From positions 13,667,453-13,731,452 of the forward strand of contig NC_087084.1 of the NCBI RefSeq assembly GCF_026151205.1: a DNA stretch of 64,000 nt, given 5' to 3'. The position numbers were made by a program, and so were the translations under genes. Positions 1-13,490 of the stretch are shown here, piece by piece (position 1 is the first letter of the stretch; the number at the start of each line of letters is the position of its first letter). The notes beneath the pieces are model-generated. The model saw only the letters and a list, made by a program, of their open reading frames with translations, did not search any database and was not told the DNA's origin. This stretch comes from Bolinopsis microptera. Taxonomy: Eukaryota; Ctenophora; Tentaculata; Lobata; Bolinopsidae.

Positions 1-3000
1 AAACCTGTATCCATTTCAAGCAGGCAAAATCGTTTGCGATCGATAAACTTATCTACGACATCGTAGTAAAATCGTAACATGGCCAACTTCGCATATTGAT
101 ACACAAAGAAACCAAGTTGTAATGGTAAATCATACTTGACCTTCTTGACCTTGGAACGTATCTGAAATAATCGAGTCAAAATATATAATATTGTTTGTGC
201 CTTTAATCATATTATAAATGTGTATTTAAAATAGTTATATACTTATATTGTAGTAATATATAATAAGTATGATCTTAGTCAAATTATGTCGAACTCACTT
301 CGAATGTGTTATCATCATATTGCTCCAAGTCCATGAAAAATGGATCATTCACAGCTTTAGAAGCCTTATCATTGTCCAAAAACTTCACTTTTGAGTGTTT
401 CTCTTTGTTCATTATGCTGTGACCGTACACGCTGTTTCCTGAGTATTTAGTGTCAGTAGAATTACACCGCTCTGTGCTGCCAACCTATCCATTGAAACAA
501 TATTACACTACATAAATATATGGATTCAATCTGATATGTCCGAGATTATAAGTTAAATACGGACTTATTTTAAAGATAAGATTACCAGAGATACCATCAG
601 AGATAACTTAAATTGTATTATAACTTCTATTAGGAAACAAGGAATTCTAACCAATAAGTTTAGAAGTATCAGCTACTATCTTCTTGTCAGGATCTTGATC
701 ACCTACAGATTCAAGTCAGGAGATGAAAATCATTAATTAGTAATCCAGAATCTTATAATGCTTCACTAAAGTAATGTAACACATTACTGCTTGTTGTGAT
801 TGTCTACTAATAATAGTTCATATATAATTCAAATTGTTTGTTAACTAAAACTAAAAACATACCTGCCCGTCGGTCATCAGATACTTCATCGGCAAATGTT
901 TTAAAGCATCGTTTTGGGTTAAACTGAATCAGCTGGTAGATCTTTGTAACTAGCAATCCTTGCTGTAAATACCACCTTAGAAGCGGGGTGATGATCAGTA
1001 TCTTCTCCCCAAACATTGATCCAATTAGGTAACGTGTTGGTTTAAAATGTTCATCCCGACTTTTTAAGAATGATTGCATGTGCTCCCCAATATCGTTTTC
1101 TGTGATCGTAGTATTTTTGAAAATTGGAGTCATTTCAGAAAACTTATCTTTAAGTATCTCTGGTACGTGTATATCACACTCCACAGCTCCAAATATGGTT
1201 CCTGCCTCAACTGCTGTAAGTATTTCTGATTGAGTGAGTCTGTATTTCTCTTCAAATGGATACAAGTACTTGTTTACCAACTTTGTTGACAAGGCAGCCT
1301 TATCTTCCTTCCATTTACACTCCCATTTTACTTCCAACCTGTACCCATTTTCGGTAATGTACTCGCTTGTCTTTTCTGTTCTCTCAAACCTTTCATCCAA
1401 TGAAAGCCAACCGTTCTTCTTCTCGTCACGATTATCTTTCTTACAAATTGGGCAGCCGTGAAAGAAACATCCCATAAACTGGTAAACTGTTTTGGTCTCC
1501 CTGAAACATAATTTATTAATAATAACAGTAAATAAGTTTTACTGGTCAAATAACTGTTTAAAGTTAATAGCATACCTCACAATAAAGTTAGTCGATAATT
1601 TAATGGTTATAAACAGTTTATGGTATAACGGTTCATTGATTATTGCTATTTTGAAAACTTCAATGCATTGACAGAAAAAGCTGACGTAAGGATTAAGCTT
1701 ATGTGTTCACCTGCAATATCCGTCGACAGGGATCCTTTTGGGTCCAATTTTGTGTTCAGTACCATTTCTTGCATGTGTTATACTTATCTTTTCTTTGTCT
1801 TCGATATAACTTAACCATTCAATTGAAACAGCAGAACAAGGACTGGGATATTTTTTGGTGTAGTTGTCTTCCCGTTTTCGCCTTAGATACGGTCCACATG
1901 GCATTTCGTCTGCCATACATGCTGGAAAATAAAGGCTTGAGTTACAATCATTGATAAATCAAATACATGATTTGGTATTTCGGTGACGGCAATATTAAAA
2001 TTTGTTTTCTTTTTACTTGAAAACAAAAAGAAAAAAGTTCTAATCAATCTATTAATATGGTAAATAGTATCTTTATTATTGTTAAACATTATTACCTAAA
2101 TACAGAGCATTCGCGTCGAAACCAACAATAGCCTTGCAGTCTAATCCGTCACTTCGATGTCGAATCTTTGTAACCCCTGACCAAGAAGGAAATCCGTTAT
2201 TTTTACATAACCTTTAAGTTAATTACTTAACCATGATTATTAATGTTTGTCATTAAAAATGGACTCAACTTCTAGAAATAAGAAATTTAATAGTTACCAC
2301 TAATAAAAATGTATTGTGAAATGAAACTTACCGACTTCCTGATATCTATCAAATATAATAGAGGGACCACCGACATTGTTGTTTCTAAATAACTCAACCA
2401 AGTCTTTGTTTTGTTTGTTGAACAGATAGAAGACCTCGTCCTGCTTCAGTGTTCTAAACGCGAGCTTTTCAGCAACACCTGGGACTGAAGACCTTTCATT
2501 AAATGAGAATTTGAAAAGTATTGAATATAACAATTTTCACTAAAGACAAATCAGTAAAATATTTTTGAGTTTCCAAGAAAAGTAATGCACTACATTATTT
2601 TAGATAGCTTACTAAAATTGTATTGGATAGTAGTACTTACCACTCAAGGCTTCTTTAAAAACATCAATTCCCCGTTCTTTGTAATAACCACTCAAGTTTT
2701 CAAGTGCAACAATAAATGGTCCGACGTCTAAGTTGTTGTAAAAAGCTAGGTAATCTCTTATACACCAATCATTATCTTGAAACATCGTCATTAACTGTGT
2801 GTAGCGGGACATGCCAACACATTTCCCTTCTTCTTTGTGATGGGATCTTTAAAAGATGGAGATCGGCCGATCAATTCAGCCTCTTCGTTACTTAATTTAA
2901 GATCCTTAGTCGGCTCCAAAGTGTTCTGATTTTTCAAACTTGAGTAAAATGCCTCGTACTCAGGAAACTGCTTACAGGAAAGCTTATCATAACTATCCAA

Positions 3001-4844
3001 AAACTCATACGGAAAGTAGGATTTCTGTTGATCAGCTTTGTATGCTTTTAAGAAGGAATCGTAGTTGAAGCCAGGTGCTATGTAGAAAATTATGTCCAGG
3101 AACTTGAAATCAGCGGTTTTTATGGTCATATAGGAGGAGCCTTTTTTTATTACATACTTAATGGAGTCTGACTTTACTAAAACAGGAATCAAGTATTTCT
3201 TTAAAACATTGAGATCATAACGGGCCCCATTGAATGAGATAACTGGGAGCTCTTCAAGGTAAGACACGAATTGAGCGAGTAAACTTTCGTCACTTATACT
3301 TTTGATTACTTCTGCGAATTTTTGTTTAAGAATATCGCTCGATTTCTCACTTATCTGTTTCAAGTATTCTACGAACTGTTCCACCAGTTCTTCTTGCTTC
3401 CCATCACCACTAAGTACAAAGCATTGTGGCTCCTCAAACCCTGGAACATTGCTACACACTGACACAGAAACAAGATGGTGTTCTGAAGTGTATTTTGTCT
3501 TAACGGTGTCCTCTTGAGAGAAAACCTTACATAGCATACACTCAACATCAAATGTTGCCCGAAAAGGGAACACTCTTAACTTTTGAGGAATAGAAACTCC
3601 TCCCTTTTCCAGTTTTTCATAAATACTTTCTTTGACTTCAAATGCTCCCCTACCATAAAACCTTTTTACACCAGCTTCGCAAGTTTTTAGATGCCTATTG
3701 AAATGACCATGGTGTCTCCATAAAGCATCACACTTCGGACACCGAAATGATTTTGAGTACAAGTCAATATTTTGATGTAGCTGAAGTGATCCTGAAATAA
3801 GTTCATAAGTAATGGATTTTCTCTTTCTAGTGTACTTCTGAAAATGAGATCTGTTACACCGGCCTCAGTCTGCTCATACACTTTGATGGAAACTCCAAAG
3901 ATACGGGATACCTCTTCAAGTTGATCTAATGTCACTCCCTCAAATTTGATGATTGATGCAGTCGTACAATATTTTTTGAGCAAACCCTTTGCTGCCCCCT
4001 CTAATGAATCGATCTTACTTCCATTACGTAAGGCAAGACACCTAAAGAAACATTTCCTATCCGAGTATGGGCGGCCATGCCAAGTTTTCACAAGAGAATA
4101 TAGACCCTTATTACTTAAGAGATGTTGAGGCAAATCGACGAATGAACCTATAGGAATACCTAGAAGCTTGAAAACATAGAATGATACATTTGTTACTTCA
4201 ACAAACACCCACTGACTGTTAGGTCGATCAACTGCTTCAATAAGACCAAGATTCTGCAGTTTGTCCAAAGCCAGCTCTTTGTCATTTGAGTTGCGTACTA
4301 GTTGCGTTTCTTCAAAGAGTAATTGATTGTTTTGAGAGCTTCGATAGTACGCCAGTTCTCCTGTCACTCGGTTTCTTAAAATAACCCCTAATGAAATGTT
4401 AAATTTAAAAGCATTTCGCTGCTCTTTGAAGATAATTTGGAAGTAGTGAGCCAGCTCTAAAGATGATAATTGAACAATCTTGAAGTTGTGTATCGTCCTT
4501 ATAGATCCACGGCTAACAAACGTGTTTATATGTTTGGCATAGTCTTTATAAATGTCCAAAATATCTTGATCATCTTCACTGTTTGCGTGATTTTCTTCTT
4601 CCATTGGGATACTAGAAATATGGTCTTCAGTCATAGAAGTATCATGATCGAAGTTTAAGTTCATTGTATGCTCAACTCTATGTTCTTGGTATTGAGATGA
4701 TTGAACAGATGCTCCGCAAAAGTCACAGAACTTTCGACATTTACGACCATTTCGGTGGGATTCGAGCTTGTCTGCTCGCTTGATACCACCACACAGGTCG
4801 CACTCGACTAGGCGTCTTTTAGGTGCCTGACAAACATGGTACAA
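1..4844 (-). mobile_element. Polinton/Maverick-type family B DNA polymerase remnant
   Basis: This is a virus-like element fossil read on the minus strand and cut by the left window edge. Its parts, in protein order, are: a leading block (about 3790–4844) with two zinc-finger-like CxxC clusters and a Cys-rich segment with KCFFRCLALRNG; a block (about 2791–3762) with a C2H2-like finger followed by 3'–5' exonuclease motifs (FDVEC, then SFNGARYDLNVL); two short blocks near 2640–2812 and 2330–2500 (the latter with GGPSIIFDRY); a block at about 860–1475 of the protein-primed polymerase type (GSMFGEKILIITPLLRWYL); and a palm-domain stretch at 1–170. The order matches organellar/viral type B polymerases of Polintons and adintovirus-like elements. 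It looks broken, with a few disruptions, and AT-rich gaps separate the blocks. No capsid, integrase or terminal repeat is visible here. The family assignment is from motif recognition only. Confidence 0.72.
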
Positions 4845-5600
4845 AATTTAATTAATTTTTCATTAAGATAAATAAGTGCTTGAAGTTGATTTCTGACAAT
4901 ACTATTTCGTCCTGTAATTTTATGAAATACAACTGATTTTCATTCATTGGACCCCTTTTAAGGAAAAGTCTCGTAATAGAATGTAATACGAAATTTTAGT
5001 TGTGCCGAAATTATGCAGATAACTAACCTGTTCCGCTTCTGATGAATCGCTAATTTCCATACAACTTTTGTTTGTTTATATTTTTATTCGTCTCTGTTAA
5101 CCTAGACAGGAAAATATAAACATACGATTTGTCTTTATCTTTAATCCATTAAATTTAATTTAACATTACAGACTACAATCCGTATCATTTCAAAATGAGC
5201 CTAAAATTTATAAAAAAAAATAAATAATACGTCTCTTTGAACAACCTAAATTATTTAAACACAGCACAACCAGTCACGGGAGACCGGTGGCTGAAATTTA
5301 CTAAATATTAGGCACATACCTGACGTCCTGACGAGACTGGTAACTTCAGTTGAAGAACTACGATACGATTATCAATACAGAAAGACGACAAGGCAACACA
5401 ATAATAAGGCAAAGGAGTTTTCAACAATTCGACAAGATGTTTCAAATACGAATCAAACAATAGTTTTGAAATGATGAAAACAGTTTTTATACCCAGCGTT
5501 GTTTTGTTTGGCTGGCGGATGGTGTGCGGATAAGGAAGTTTTGAACTTCCTTGAACTATTGACATTAAACCCGTAATCGTGTTAGTCCGCTGTTAGATTA
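4845..5600. other. AT-rich flank upstream of the polymerase remnant
   Basis: This AT-rich stretch lies upstream of the polymerase blocks in their reading direction. A short open segment near 5030–5060 and another at 5308–5565 (minus) each end in donor-like GT signals. They could be leading exons or chance. I recognise no protein family in either. Confidence 0.3.
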
Positions 5601-6180
5601 TAACATGTGACTCACTAGTTTCCTTCCGTAATTGTTTACATTTGTCTAGACACAGCATTAATTGAATATTTGGTGAACAAATAAGGTCAAAAAACCCACA
5701 AGGGTTATTTACGCTGTACACTATAATACCAAGACCTTCATTTCCTGTTTTTTTTATTTGGCTGTCAATTCGTCACTCGTTTACCTGCACACATGGAATA
5801 AGGAGGTTTAATGTTTCTGAACAAGGTGGCCAATTACTCATATTAGCTTATTAGTGACAATCACTACTTCCCCTTATAATTATTATCGGCCCAGTGTAGG
5901 TTTCTTTGAGAGGACGGGGTAGTTTCCGGTTGTACGTCATGTATAGATTCTGGTATAACGTTCTCAAGGTCTAATATACTGACATTAAATCATGTTTTAC
6001 GGATACAGATAGTTTACTATATTGGGTTGGAACTGCCGATCTGTATAAAGACTATCAGGATATGGCCAGTCATTTTGACACTAGTAATTATCCCACGGTT
6101 CATTCATTGTTGCGTTTAAGTTTAACTAACAAGACAGTTCCGGGCTCAATGAAGAATGAATTTGATAATTCACAATTGCC
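5601..6180. other. Intergenic DNA with one diverged satellite unit
   Basis: No gene is seen. Positions 5895–5990 resemble one diverged unit of the 165-bp satellite found at 7.0–8.5 kb, sharing the phrases ctttgagagga and ttgtacgtcat. Confidence 0.45.
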
Positions 6181-6183
6181 TTT

Positions 6184-6675
6184 AATTATTCCTGTGGAAT
6201 TAATTTATCAGATAAAATATTATCTGCGATTTTTGAAATGTTTACATTTGCCTTTATTTATTCCTGTGGAATTAATTTATCAGATAAAATATTCTTAACC
6301 TTATTTACCTTTATTTATTCCGGCGGAATTTATTTATCAGATAAAATATTCCGGCGGAATTAATTTATCAGATAAAATATTCCGGCGGAATTAATTTATC
6401 AGATAAAATATTCCGGCGGAATTAATTTATCAGATAAAATATTCCGGCGGAATTAATTTATCAGATAAAATATTCCGGCGGAATTAATTTAACAGATAAA
6501 ATATTCCGGCGGAATTAATTTATCAGATAAAATATTCCGGCGGAATTAATTTATCAGATAAAATATTCCGGCGGAATTAATTTATCAGATAAAATATTCC
6601 GTGCGATTTTTAGAATATTCACAATTGCCTTTAATTATTCCTGCGGAATTAATTTATCAGATAAAATATTCGCAA
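6184..6675. repeat. 31-bp tandem repeat
   Basis: About ten head-to-tail copies of a 31-bp unit containing taatttatcagataaaatat followed by tccggcgga occupy 6313–6610. Looser, more diverged copies flank them at 6184–6300 and 6630–6675. The core copies are almost identical, so the array is young. The GC-rich phrase tccggcgga stands out in an otherwise AT-rich unit. Confidence 0.9.
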
Positions 6676-6830
6676 CTATTCAAAAGGAATTAAGAAATGT
6701 TCGCATCTGTTCACAGGAACTTATAAATGTTCGCATCTGTTCAAAGGGAATGAATAAATGTTCGCATCTGTTCACAAGATCTTATAAATGTTCGCATCTG
6801 TTCACAGGAACTTATAACTGATCTAAGACG
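6676..6830. repeat. Short tandem repeat of about 33–36 bp
   Basis: Four to five imperfect copies of a unit containing atgttcgcatctgttcaca and a variable ggaacttataa phrase follow directly after the 31-bp array. No coding potential is seen. Confidence 0.75.
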
Positions 6831-7009
6831 CTTCTAATATTTCACATGGAATTAATTTTTGTAAGATTTTATAAAATTGATAATTATTTTATAATTTTGT
6901 ATGTCATCTCGTATTAACTTTGAGCAAATTAAAGAGTAAACATATTCTAATGAAACACATCTGTTCTAGATAGCCGAAATCTGTTGTTTTCTATTCTTAT
7001 TCGCTCTCA

Positions 7010-8490
7010 AAGACCAGTTGAGAACAGATTGAGAACCGTTTCCTTTGATGTGAAGGATTATCTTCCTGTTGTACGTCACTATTGGGCTCATTAATGGCTG
7101 ATTGGGATATAATCAGGGTGAATTCTTCCTGTTAACGTTATAATAACATCCTGTTAGGATTAAAATCACTGCAGTCCTCTAGGTTAATACCGTTTCCTTT
7201 GATACTAATTAGGGTTAATTTCCTGTTGTACGTCATGATTGGGCTAATTAATGGCTGATTGGGATATAATTAGGGTTAATCCTTCCTGTTAACGATTATA
7301 ATAACATCCTGTTAGGATTAAAATCATCACAGCCGAGCCCTCTAGGTTAATACCGTTTCCTTTGGCATGAATTAGGGTTAATTTCCCGTTGTACGTCATG
7401 ATTGGGCTAATTAATGACTGACTGGGATATAATTAGGGTTAATCCTACCTGTTAACGACTATAATAACATCCTGTTGGGGTTATAATCCCTGTGTCCCTC
7501 TAGGTTAGTACTGTTTCCTGTATCGGTTACTTTGAGAGGAAGGTTAGTTTCCTGTTGTACGTCATGATTAGAGTAATTGATGTCTAATTGGGCTATAATT
7601 AGGGTTAATACCTCCTGTTAATGTCATAATTACATCCTGTTAGGGTTATAATCCCTGTGTCCCTCTAGGTTAGTACTGTTTCCTGTATCGGTTACTTTGA
7701 GAGGAGGGTTAGTTTCCTGTTGTACGTCATTATGAGAGTAATTGATGTCTAATTGGGCTATAATTAGGGTTAATACCTCCTGTTAATGTCATAATTACAT
7801 CCTGTTAGGGTTATAATCCCTGTGTCCCTCTAGGTTAGTACTGTTTCCTGTATCGGTTACTTTGAGAGGAGGGTTAGTTTCCTGTTGTACGTCATGATTA
7901 GAGTAATTGATGTCTAATTGGGCTATAATTAGGGTTAATACCTCCTGTTAATGTCAAAATTACATCCTGTTAGGGTTATAATCCCTGTGTCCCTCTAGGT
8001 TAGTACTGTTTCCTGTATCGGTTACTTTGAGAGGAGGGTTAGTTTCCTGTTGTACGTCATGATTAGAGTAATTGATGTCTAATTGGGCTATAATTAGGGT
8101 TAATACCTCCTGTTAATGTCATAATTACATCCTGTTAGGGTTATAATCCCTGTGTCCCTCTAGGTTAGTACTGTTTCCTGTATCGGCTACTTTGAGAGGA
8201 GGGTTAGTTTCCTGTTGTACGTCATGATTAGAGTAATTGATGTCTAATTGGGTTATAATTAGGGTTAATACCTCCTGTTAATGTCATAATTACATCCTGT
8301 TAGGGTTATAATCACTGCGTCCCTCTAGGTTAGTACTGTTTCCTGTATCGGTTACTTTGAGAGGAAGGGTGAGTTTCCTGTTGTACGTCATGATTAGAGT
8401 AATTGATGTCTAATTGGGCTATAATTAGGGTTAATACTTCCTGTTAGGCTGATAATCACTTCCTGTTAGGGTTATAATCACTTCCTGCCC
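7010..8490. repeat. 165-bp satellite array
   Basis: The phrase cctgttgtac recurs at 7551, 7716, 7881, 8046, 8211 and 8377, giving a unit of 165 bp (166 once). Five to six copies are nearly identical; two to three more diverged copies precede them from about 7010. Each unit includes attagggttaat and taggttagtactgtttcctg. No open reading frame spans the unit. Higher identity towards the right end suggests unequal crossing-over with turnover at that end. Confidence 0.92.
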
Positions 8491-9950
8491 CGGTTCGGTC
8501 CAAAATGTTGGTTGAACGGTCCCTACATTACTACTGAGCGGTCAAATCTTAAAGATCATGTTTACTTCTTAATGCACAGCTATGATACATACAGAGTTGA
8601 CATGTGAACTCTACCCTGTATCTCGCCCATTTCTAGGTCAGTTAAATTCTACCGATGGATCACATCACTAATTATACGTCACTGATTAGTGACATGATCA
8701 GATCTCCATGGGACCCTAATAATTGGGGGACCTGGAAGTCGGCCTCCTGCTTCAGCTGGACTTTGCTAGATGAGGTTGTACTGACATAAAAGTGGGCATA
8801 TATTATAGTCGACGGGTACTGAAATGAGCTTAACTAGAGATAGCTGCCCGGCGGGTTGTTTGTGATTTCTAAGATGAGCTGATGAGTGATGGTGCTGGTT
8901 CATAAATGCGGTAGTGTTGAACCTTTGTTGTATTTTTAAGCGCAAGATATATTTAAAAATCATGTTTTAAAAATAAATATCTCAAAAACTATGCACTATA
9001 GACCCCATACTGCTTCATAGCTTGTATATAAATATCAATATGGCCATTCTGCTGTTGTGGTTATCTTGAAAGTCCTACAATATTCAGGAGCTGAGATGGA
9101 TAGAAAAATCTTATATTTGCGCCTGAGGGCAATGTAGAAATTTTACTACCTAGGCCAGGGTTGGACTACTGATAAACGTGGGCACCCAAAATCAAATTAT
9201 TCTAGCCCAGAATGACCTTTAGACCTTACGAATTTTACTCGACCGTGTCGAGTAAAACTTTATACATTGATGTGCCTACTTGACTTAACCTAGCTGCTAG
9301 GGAAGTTTTTTGTTTGTTAATGCGCTTCAGTAAATTATATCAGTTTTTCTCATTTTTATCCAAAAGTAAGTCCTGGAGAGCTTCAGCACCTTAATAGTGT
9401 CAATATAAACTTACATATTGCGGTAATTTTAAACCCAAAGTTAAGTTTCTACGGCCTTCAGAAGCTGAGATAAAAATTTCTCACATACGCGCCTAATATG
9501 AAATATGGGCGTGGTTCCCCAAGGCTGAACTAATGGCTCAACATGCCCAATTAATTGAATTAAGTTACTTATATAACCTATTTAACTTGATTCAGCAGTT
9601 TAAATACACACTAAACACCTCCCTGCTGCTAGAGTAAACAACTTCGAATTTTCCGAATTTTCCGCCAAAAATTGTGTAAATGGGCGTGGTCAGGGTGCCA
9701 CTACACTTTTATTTACCCAAAATTTATTTCATTATGTTCTAGTAATACTGATGGCATCATATCAAGCCATTTAGAGACCCCCATCAAATATTATAGGCAA
9801 ATTTCAATAATTTTGGGAAAATTTTCCCACGCTTTAAAAAGGGCGTGGTCACGGGTTTAAACAAACATAAAAAATTATCCACCCAAATTTTTTTTGAAGT
9901 AGAGACCCTAGGGAGCACAAATAACATCTCAAACCTTCTAAACTCGCTAA
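8491..9950. other. Intergenic DNA with unclassified repeats
   Basis: I see no supported gene. Three copies of gggcgtggt occur near 9508, 9682 and 9841, each in a different AT-rich context. A small perfect hairpin, ttttactcga and its complement around a 5-base loop, lies at 9233–9257. The texture is that of degraded repeats. Confidence 0.4.
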
Positions 9951-9959
9951 GTTGTGCCA

Positions 9960-11715
9960 GGTTTTGACCAGATACTTTATTAAACCTTGTTAGGCAGCTG
10001 TTAATAGTAAGTACAAGAAGTGAAATATATTCTTCTCGTTTAAATTTTTCTATAAACTGTAGAAACTGTTCAATAATTATTATTTCATGAAATGTGATCA
10101 TTTCGACTTTTACGTTCCGAACACGAAATGTGGTGTTTACCAAAAACTACATAATACCAGATTTTTGTCACTCGACCATTTCAGAATCCAGGAACGAGCC
10201 TCATGATATTGAAACGAAGATCACAAGAAAAGACACAGACCTCCGCCACTGTAAGATACTGCTGTAACCAGACATTTTAAGCTATCTTAATGAACAATTT
10301 GACGAGTAATAGTATCAACCTACTACTGAAGATGGTAAACATTGTACACACTACAACAGTAGAACCGGTGTCCTTTTTAACATTTTAAGAAATGCAACCG
10401 ATTGATAAATGGAATCGGATTAATCATTTTAAACTTTTTCATAAATCTGCATGTATTGCTATTATATCATACTAGTGTAACCCGGCCTTCAGCCGGGATT
10501 TCACTGCCGCAGTTAAAAAGGGTAGGAGTAATTACCCGCTGAGTCAAAACCCGCATTAGGTGACCCAATAGTTTCTTAAACAATAACAAATAATCTCATA
10601 ACCAGTTATTTTTTGTGGATAATTAAGTCATTATTAGCCATGAGGCACCACATTCCATGATCATAAGGTCTGAACACCGACTATTACACCTCTTCACTCC
10701 CGTCTTGAACCGCTTTCCATTTTTACTTAAATCGTTATAGAAATTAACCCTTGTTAACTCCGCACCACACCCGCCTATTATATTTGAAAACACGCATATA
10801 TTTACCAAAAACTACATAATAACAAATTTTTGTCACTCGACCATTTCAGAATCCAGGAACGAACCTCATGATATTGAAACGAAGATCACGAGAAAAAAAT
10901 AGACCTCCGCCACTGTGAGATACTGCTGTAACCAGAAATTTTAAGCTATCTTAATGAACAATTTGACTAGTAATAGTATCAACCTACTACTGAAGATGGT
11001 AAACATTGTACACACTACAACAGTAGAACCGGTGTCCCTTTTAACATTTTAAGAAATGCACAACCGATTGATAAATGGAACCGGATTAATCATTTTAAAC
11101 GTTTTCATAAATAGATAAATCTGCATGTATTGCTATTATATCACATTATAACAATGTATTTCAGACCCTTACTCAGTAGGAACGAACCTTTCAACTGATA
11201 AAACAAAATGTGAACCCTTTGTAAACCTTTTTAGCCAGCTGTGATAGTAAGTACAAAAAGTGAAAAATATTCTTCTCGTTTAAATTTTTCTACAAACTGT
11301 TCAATAATTATTATTTCATGAAATGTGATCATTTCTACTTTTACGTTCCAAACACGAACTGTGGTGTTTACCAAAGACTATTATATATATAATACCAGAT
11401 TTTTGTCACTCGACCATTTCAGAATCCAGGAACGAGCCTCATGATATTGAAACAAAGATCACGAGAAAAGACACAGACCTCCGCCACTGTGAGATACTGC
11501 TGTAACCAGACATTTTAAGCTATCTTAATGAACAATTTGACTAGTAATAGTATCAACATACCACTGAAGATGGTAAACATTGTACACGTACCGAACAGTA
11601 GAACCGGTGTCCCTTTTAACATTTTAAGAAATGCAACCGATTGATAAATGGAATCGGATTTTTTTGAGAGATATAACTTTAAATCATATTGAACGTTTTT
11701 ATAAATCGGCATTCA
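9960..11715. repeat. Three-copy repeat of about 350–550 bp
   Basis: Three direct copies share a phrase beginning tttttgtcactcgaccattt and continuing through gaatccaggaacga, near 10160, 10825 and 11400. Each continues through tttaagctatcttaatgaac and ends with a conserved ataaatctgcatgtattgct-like tail in copies 1 and 2. Copies 1 and 3 also share the upstream part (about 10008–10145 and 11247–11375). Between copies 1 and 2 lies a small hairpin (cccggc, 5-base loop, gccggg; 10481–10497). No terminal inverted repeat or ORF identifies the family. Confidence 0.8.
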
Positions 11716-13490
11716 ACGAGAAATTTTGAGATTTATTTTGAAATTTAAAAAATAAATGTTGTGTGAAGTGTGATTATTTTTCTTTAAGTGTATATTATTA
11801 CTTACCATTTTTAACTGGTGTTTTTTTAAATAAGAAATTTAAATACATTTTTACTTTACAATTTACATTACTTTTTTAAAGTAATAATTTAAAAGCACAT
11901 AGTTTTCTTACTTTTGACTTTTCAGTTTTACATTACTTCGTTGGTAATGACTATGATTTGTTTCAAACAGATGCAATAATTAAATGTGTAATATCACAAC
12001 TCTCTTTCGAATAAAACATTTCAGCAAGGCCTTAAAATAATACATCACAATGCTGGCAAGCATTACCGTCGTCCTTATATTCACAATACTATTTACCCCC
12101 TATACTATTATATCTCCTTTATTGTTTTCCAGGCATTAAGACTTTTTCGAAAGTAGTTCAGCAGGTACATTTAAGTTCAAAACATTCTAATTCAATGTTA
12201 AAGATGACAGGAATAAAAAATAGTTATATGGAGGTTTTTAAGAAATTTGCGCAAAATACGCGCCAGCATGTTATACGAAATTAGGTAAAAAACCCAAAAT
12301 CGCCATATTCAGGTGCCTTAAAAACCATGTTAAAATTGAGTTAGAGATCTGAAACTTTGCAGGGCGTCTAGACCTTGTCCAAGTCGACAGTAAAAAAAAT
12401 TTCATGTTTCAGGAGTATCGGGAAGTAGGTTTTCTGGAACCCCTGTTTTACAACAGATTGTCGTGAAGATATATAATAATATGTATAGACGCTTTTTGCA
12501 GTCAATTGTAGCCTACATTTAAGTGTCCGTAGATTCAAAAGTATAAAAGATACAGTCATTTCGAACCACAGGTTTTAAATATAATCGTTTATACTTTACT
12601 TTATTTTATATTGAAAAATAATTTATCATCATCATCATCACTTGATGACGTCATCAATTTAAGTGTTTTTAAAACTTGATTTTTGACAAAACAACAACTT
12701 TTCAAATCGATTTTACACCATTAAAGAGTAATTTTATTCAAAATCTGAGGAAATTTTTACCTTAGATAATTGTTCAAGCATTCTAAAAATCTACCGGAAA
12801 AGTTTCCTACCTTACTCCTTCATAAAGATATTTGCTATTGAAGTTAGTGCTTTTTTGAAGAATAATTTTATAAAAACACAAAAGTTGTGAATTAGTATTC
12901 TCTGGTGTTGGGCTATCCCTTGGGTTGTGGAGCTCAATTTTGCTTCTTAAAGGTGTAAATTGTGTTATAGGCTAGTTTTAAAGTTAAAAATCGAAAAGTT
13001 GCACACGTGGGGACACGCCCAAATTGATTTAAAATAGCTAAAATCACTAAAAATTTTGATTTTCACGATTTTTATCAACTTTGGAGTCCCGTTGTGATCC
13101 AAGTTCTTTTTGAAATCTTCTGAAACTTTGCATGCTTATCAAACTATATATTAAATACCACTATGCAAAAATTTACGGTGATTTAATATTGTATGCGCAC
13201 GCAACGTCCGCTCAAAGTTTGCACGTGCGAAAGGTGAGAATTTTGCTCATTCGTGATTTCGAATATATTCTGCTTTCCACGATATTTAAATGGCATTATA
13301 TATGAATTTAATGCCAACTTGAATGAGTAAAAAGTGCCATATTCAGTCGGTTATCGACAGATATACCTAACTAAACACAAGGAAACGTTTTCAAAGGCAG
13401 AATTTCGAAATCGTCGAAATTACCTCCTTGTTAATGAAGTTTCGACTAGCTGTGTAAATTATCCTGACATTATAATCAAAAAGAGATGAT
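11716..13490. other. Intergenic AT-rich DNA
   Basis: No gene is visible. A short (atc)n run ending in gatgacgtcatc lies near 12626–12653. The phrase ctgaaactttgca appears twice (about 12350 and 13122), hinting at two copies of an old repeat. Confidence 0.4.

Noticed and set aside
6313-6610. Possible CRISPR array
   Set aside because: Units are contiguous without variable spacers and the genome is eukaryotic.
7010-8490. Telomere-like ttaggg motifs
   Set aside because: They are single occurrences within a 165-bp satellite unit, not tandem hexamers.
8766-10143. Short ORFs at 8766, 9672 and 9784
   Set aside because: They lie in degraded repeat DNA, have no motifs and no supporting splice or signal features.
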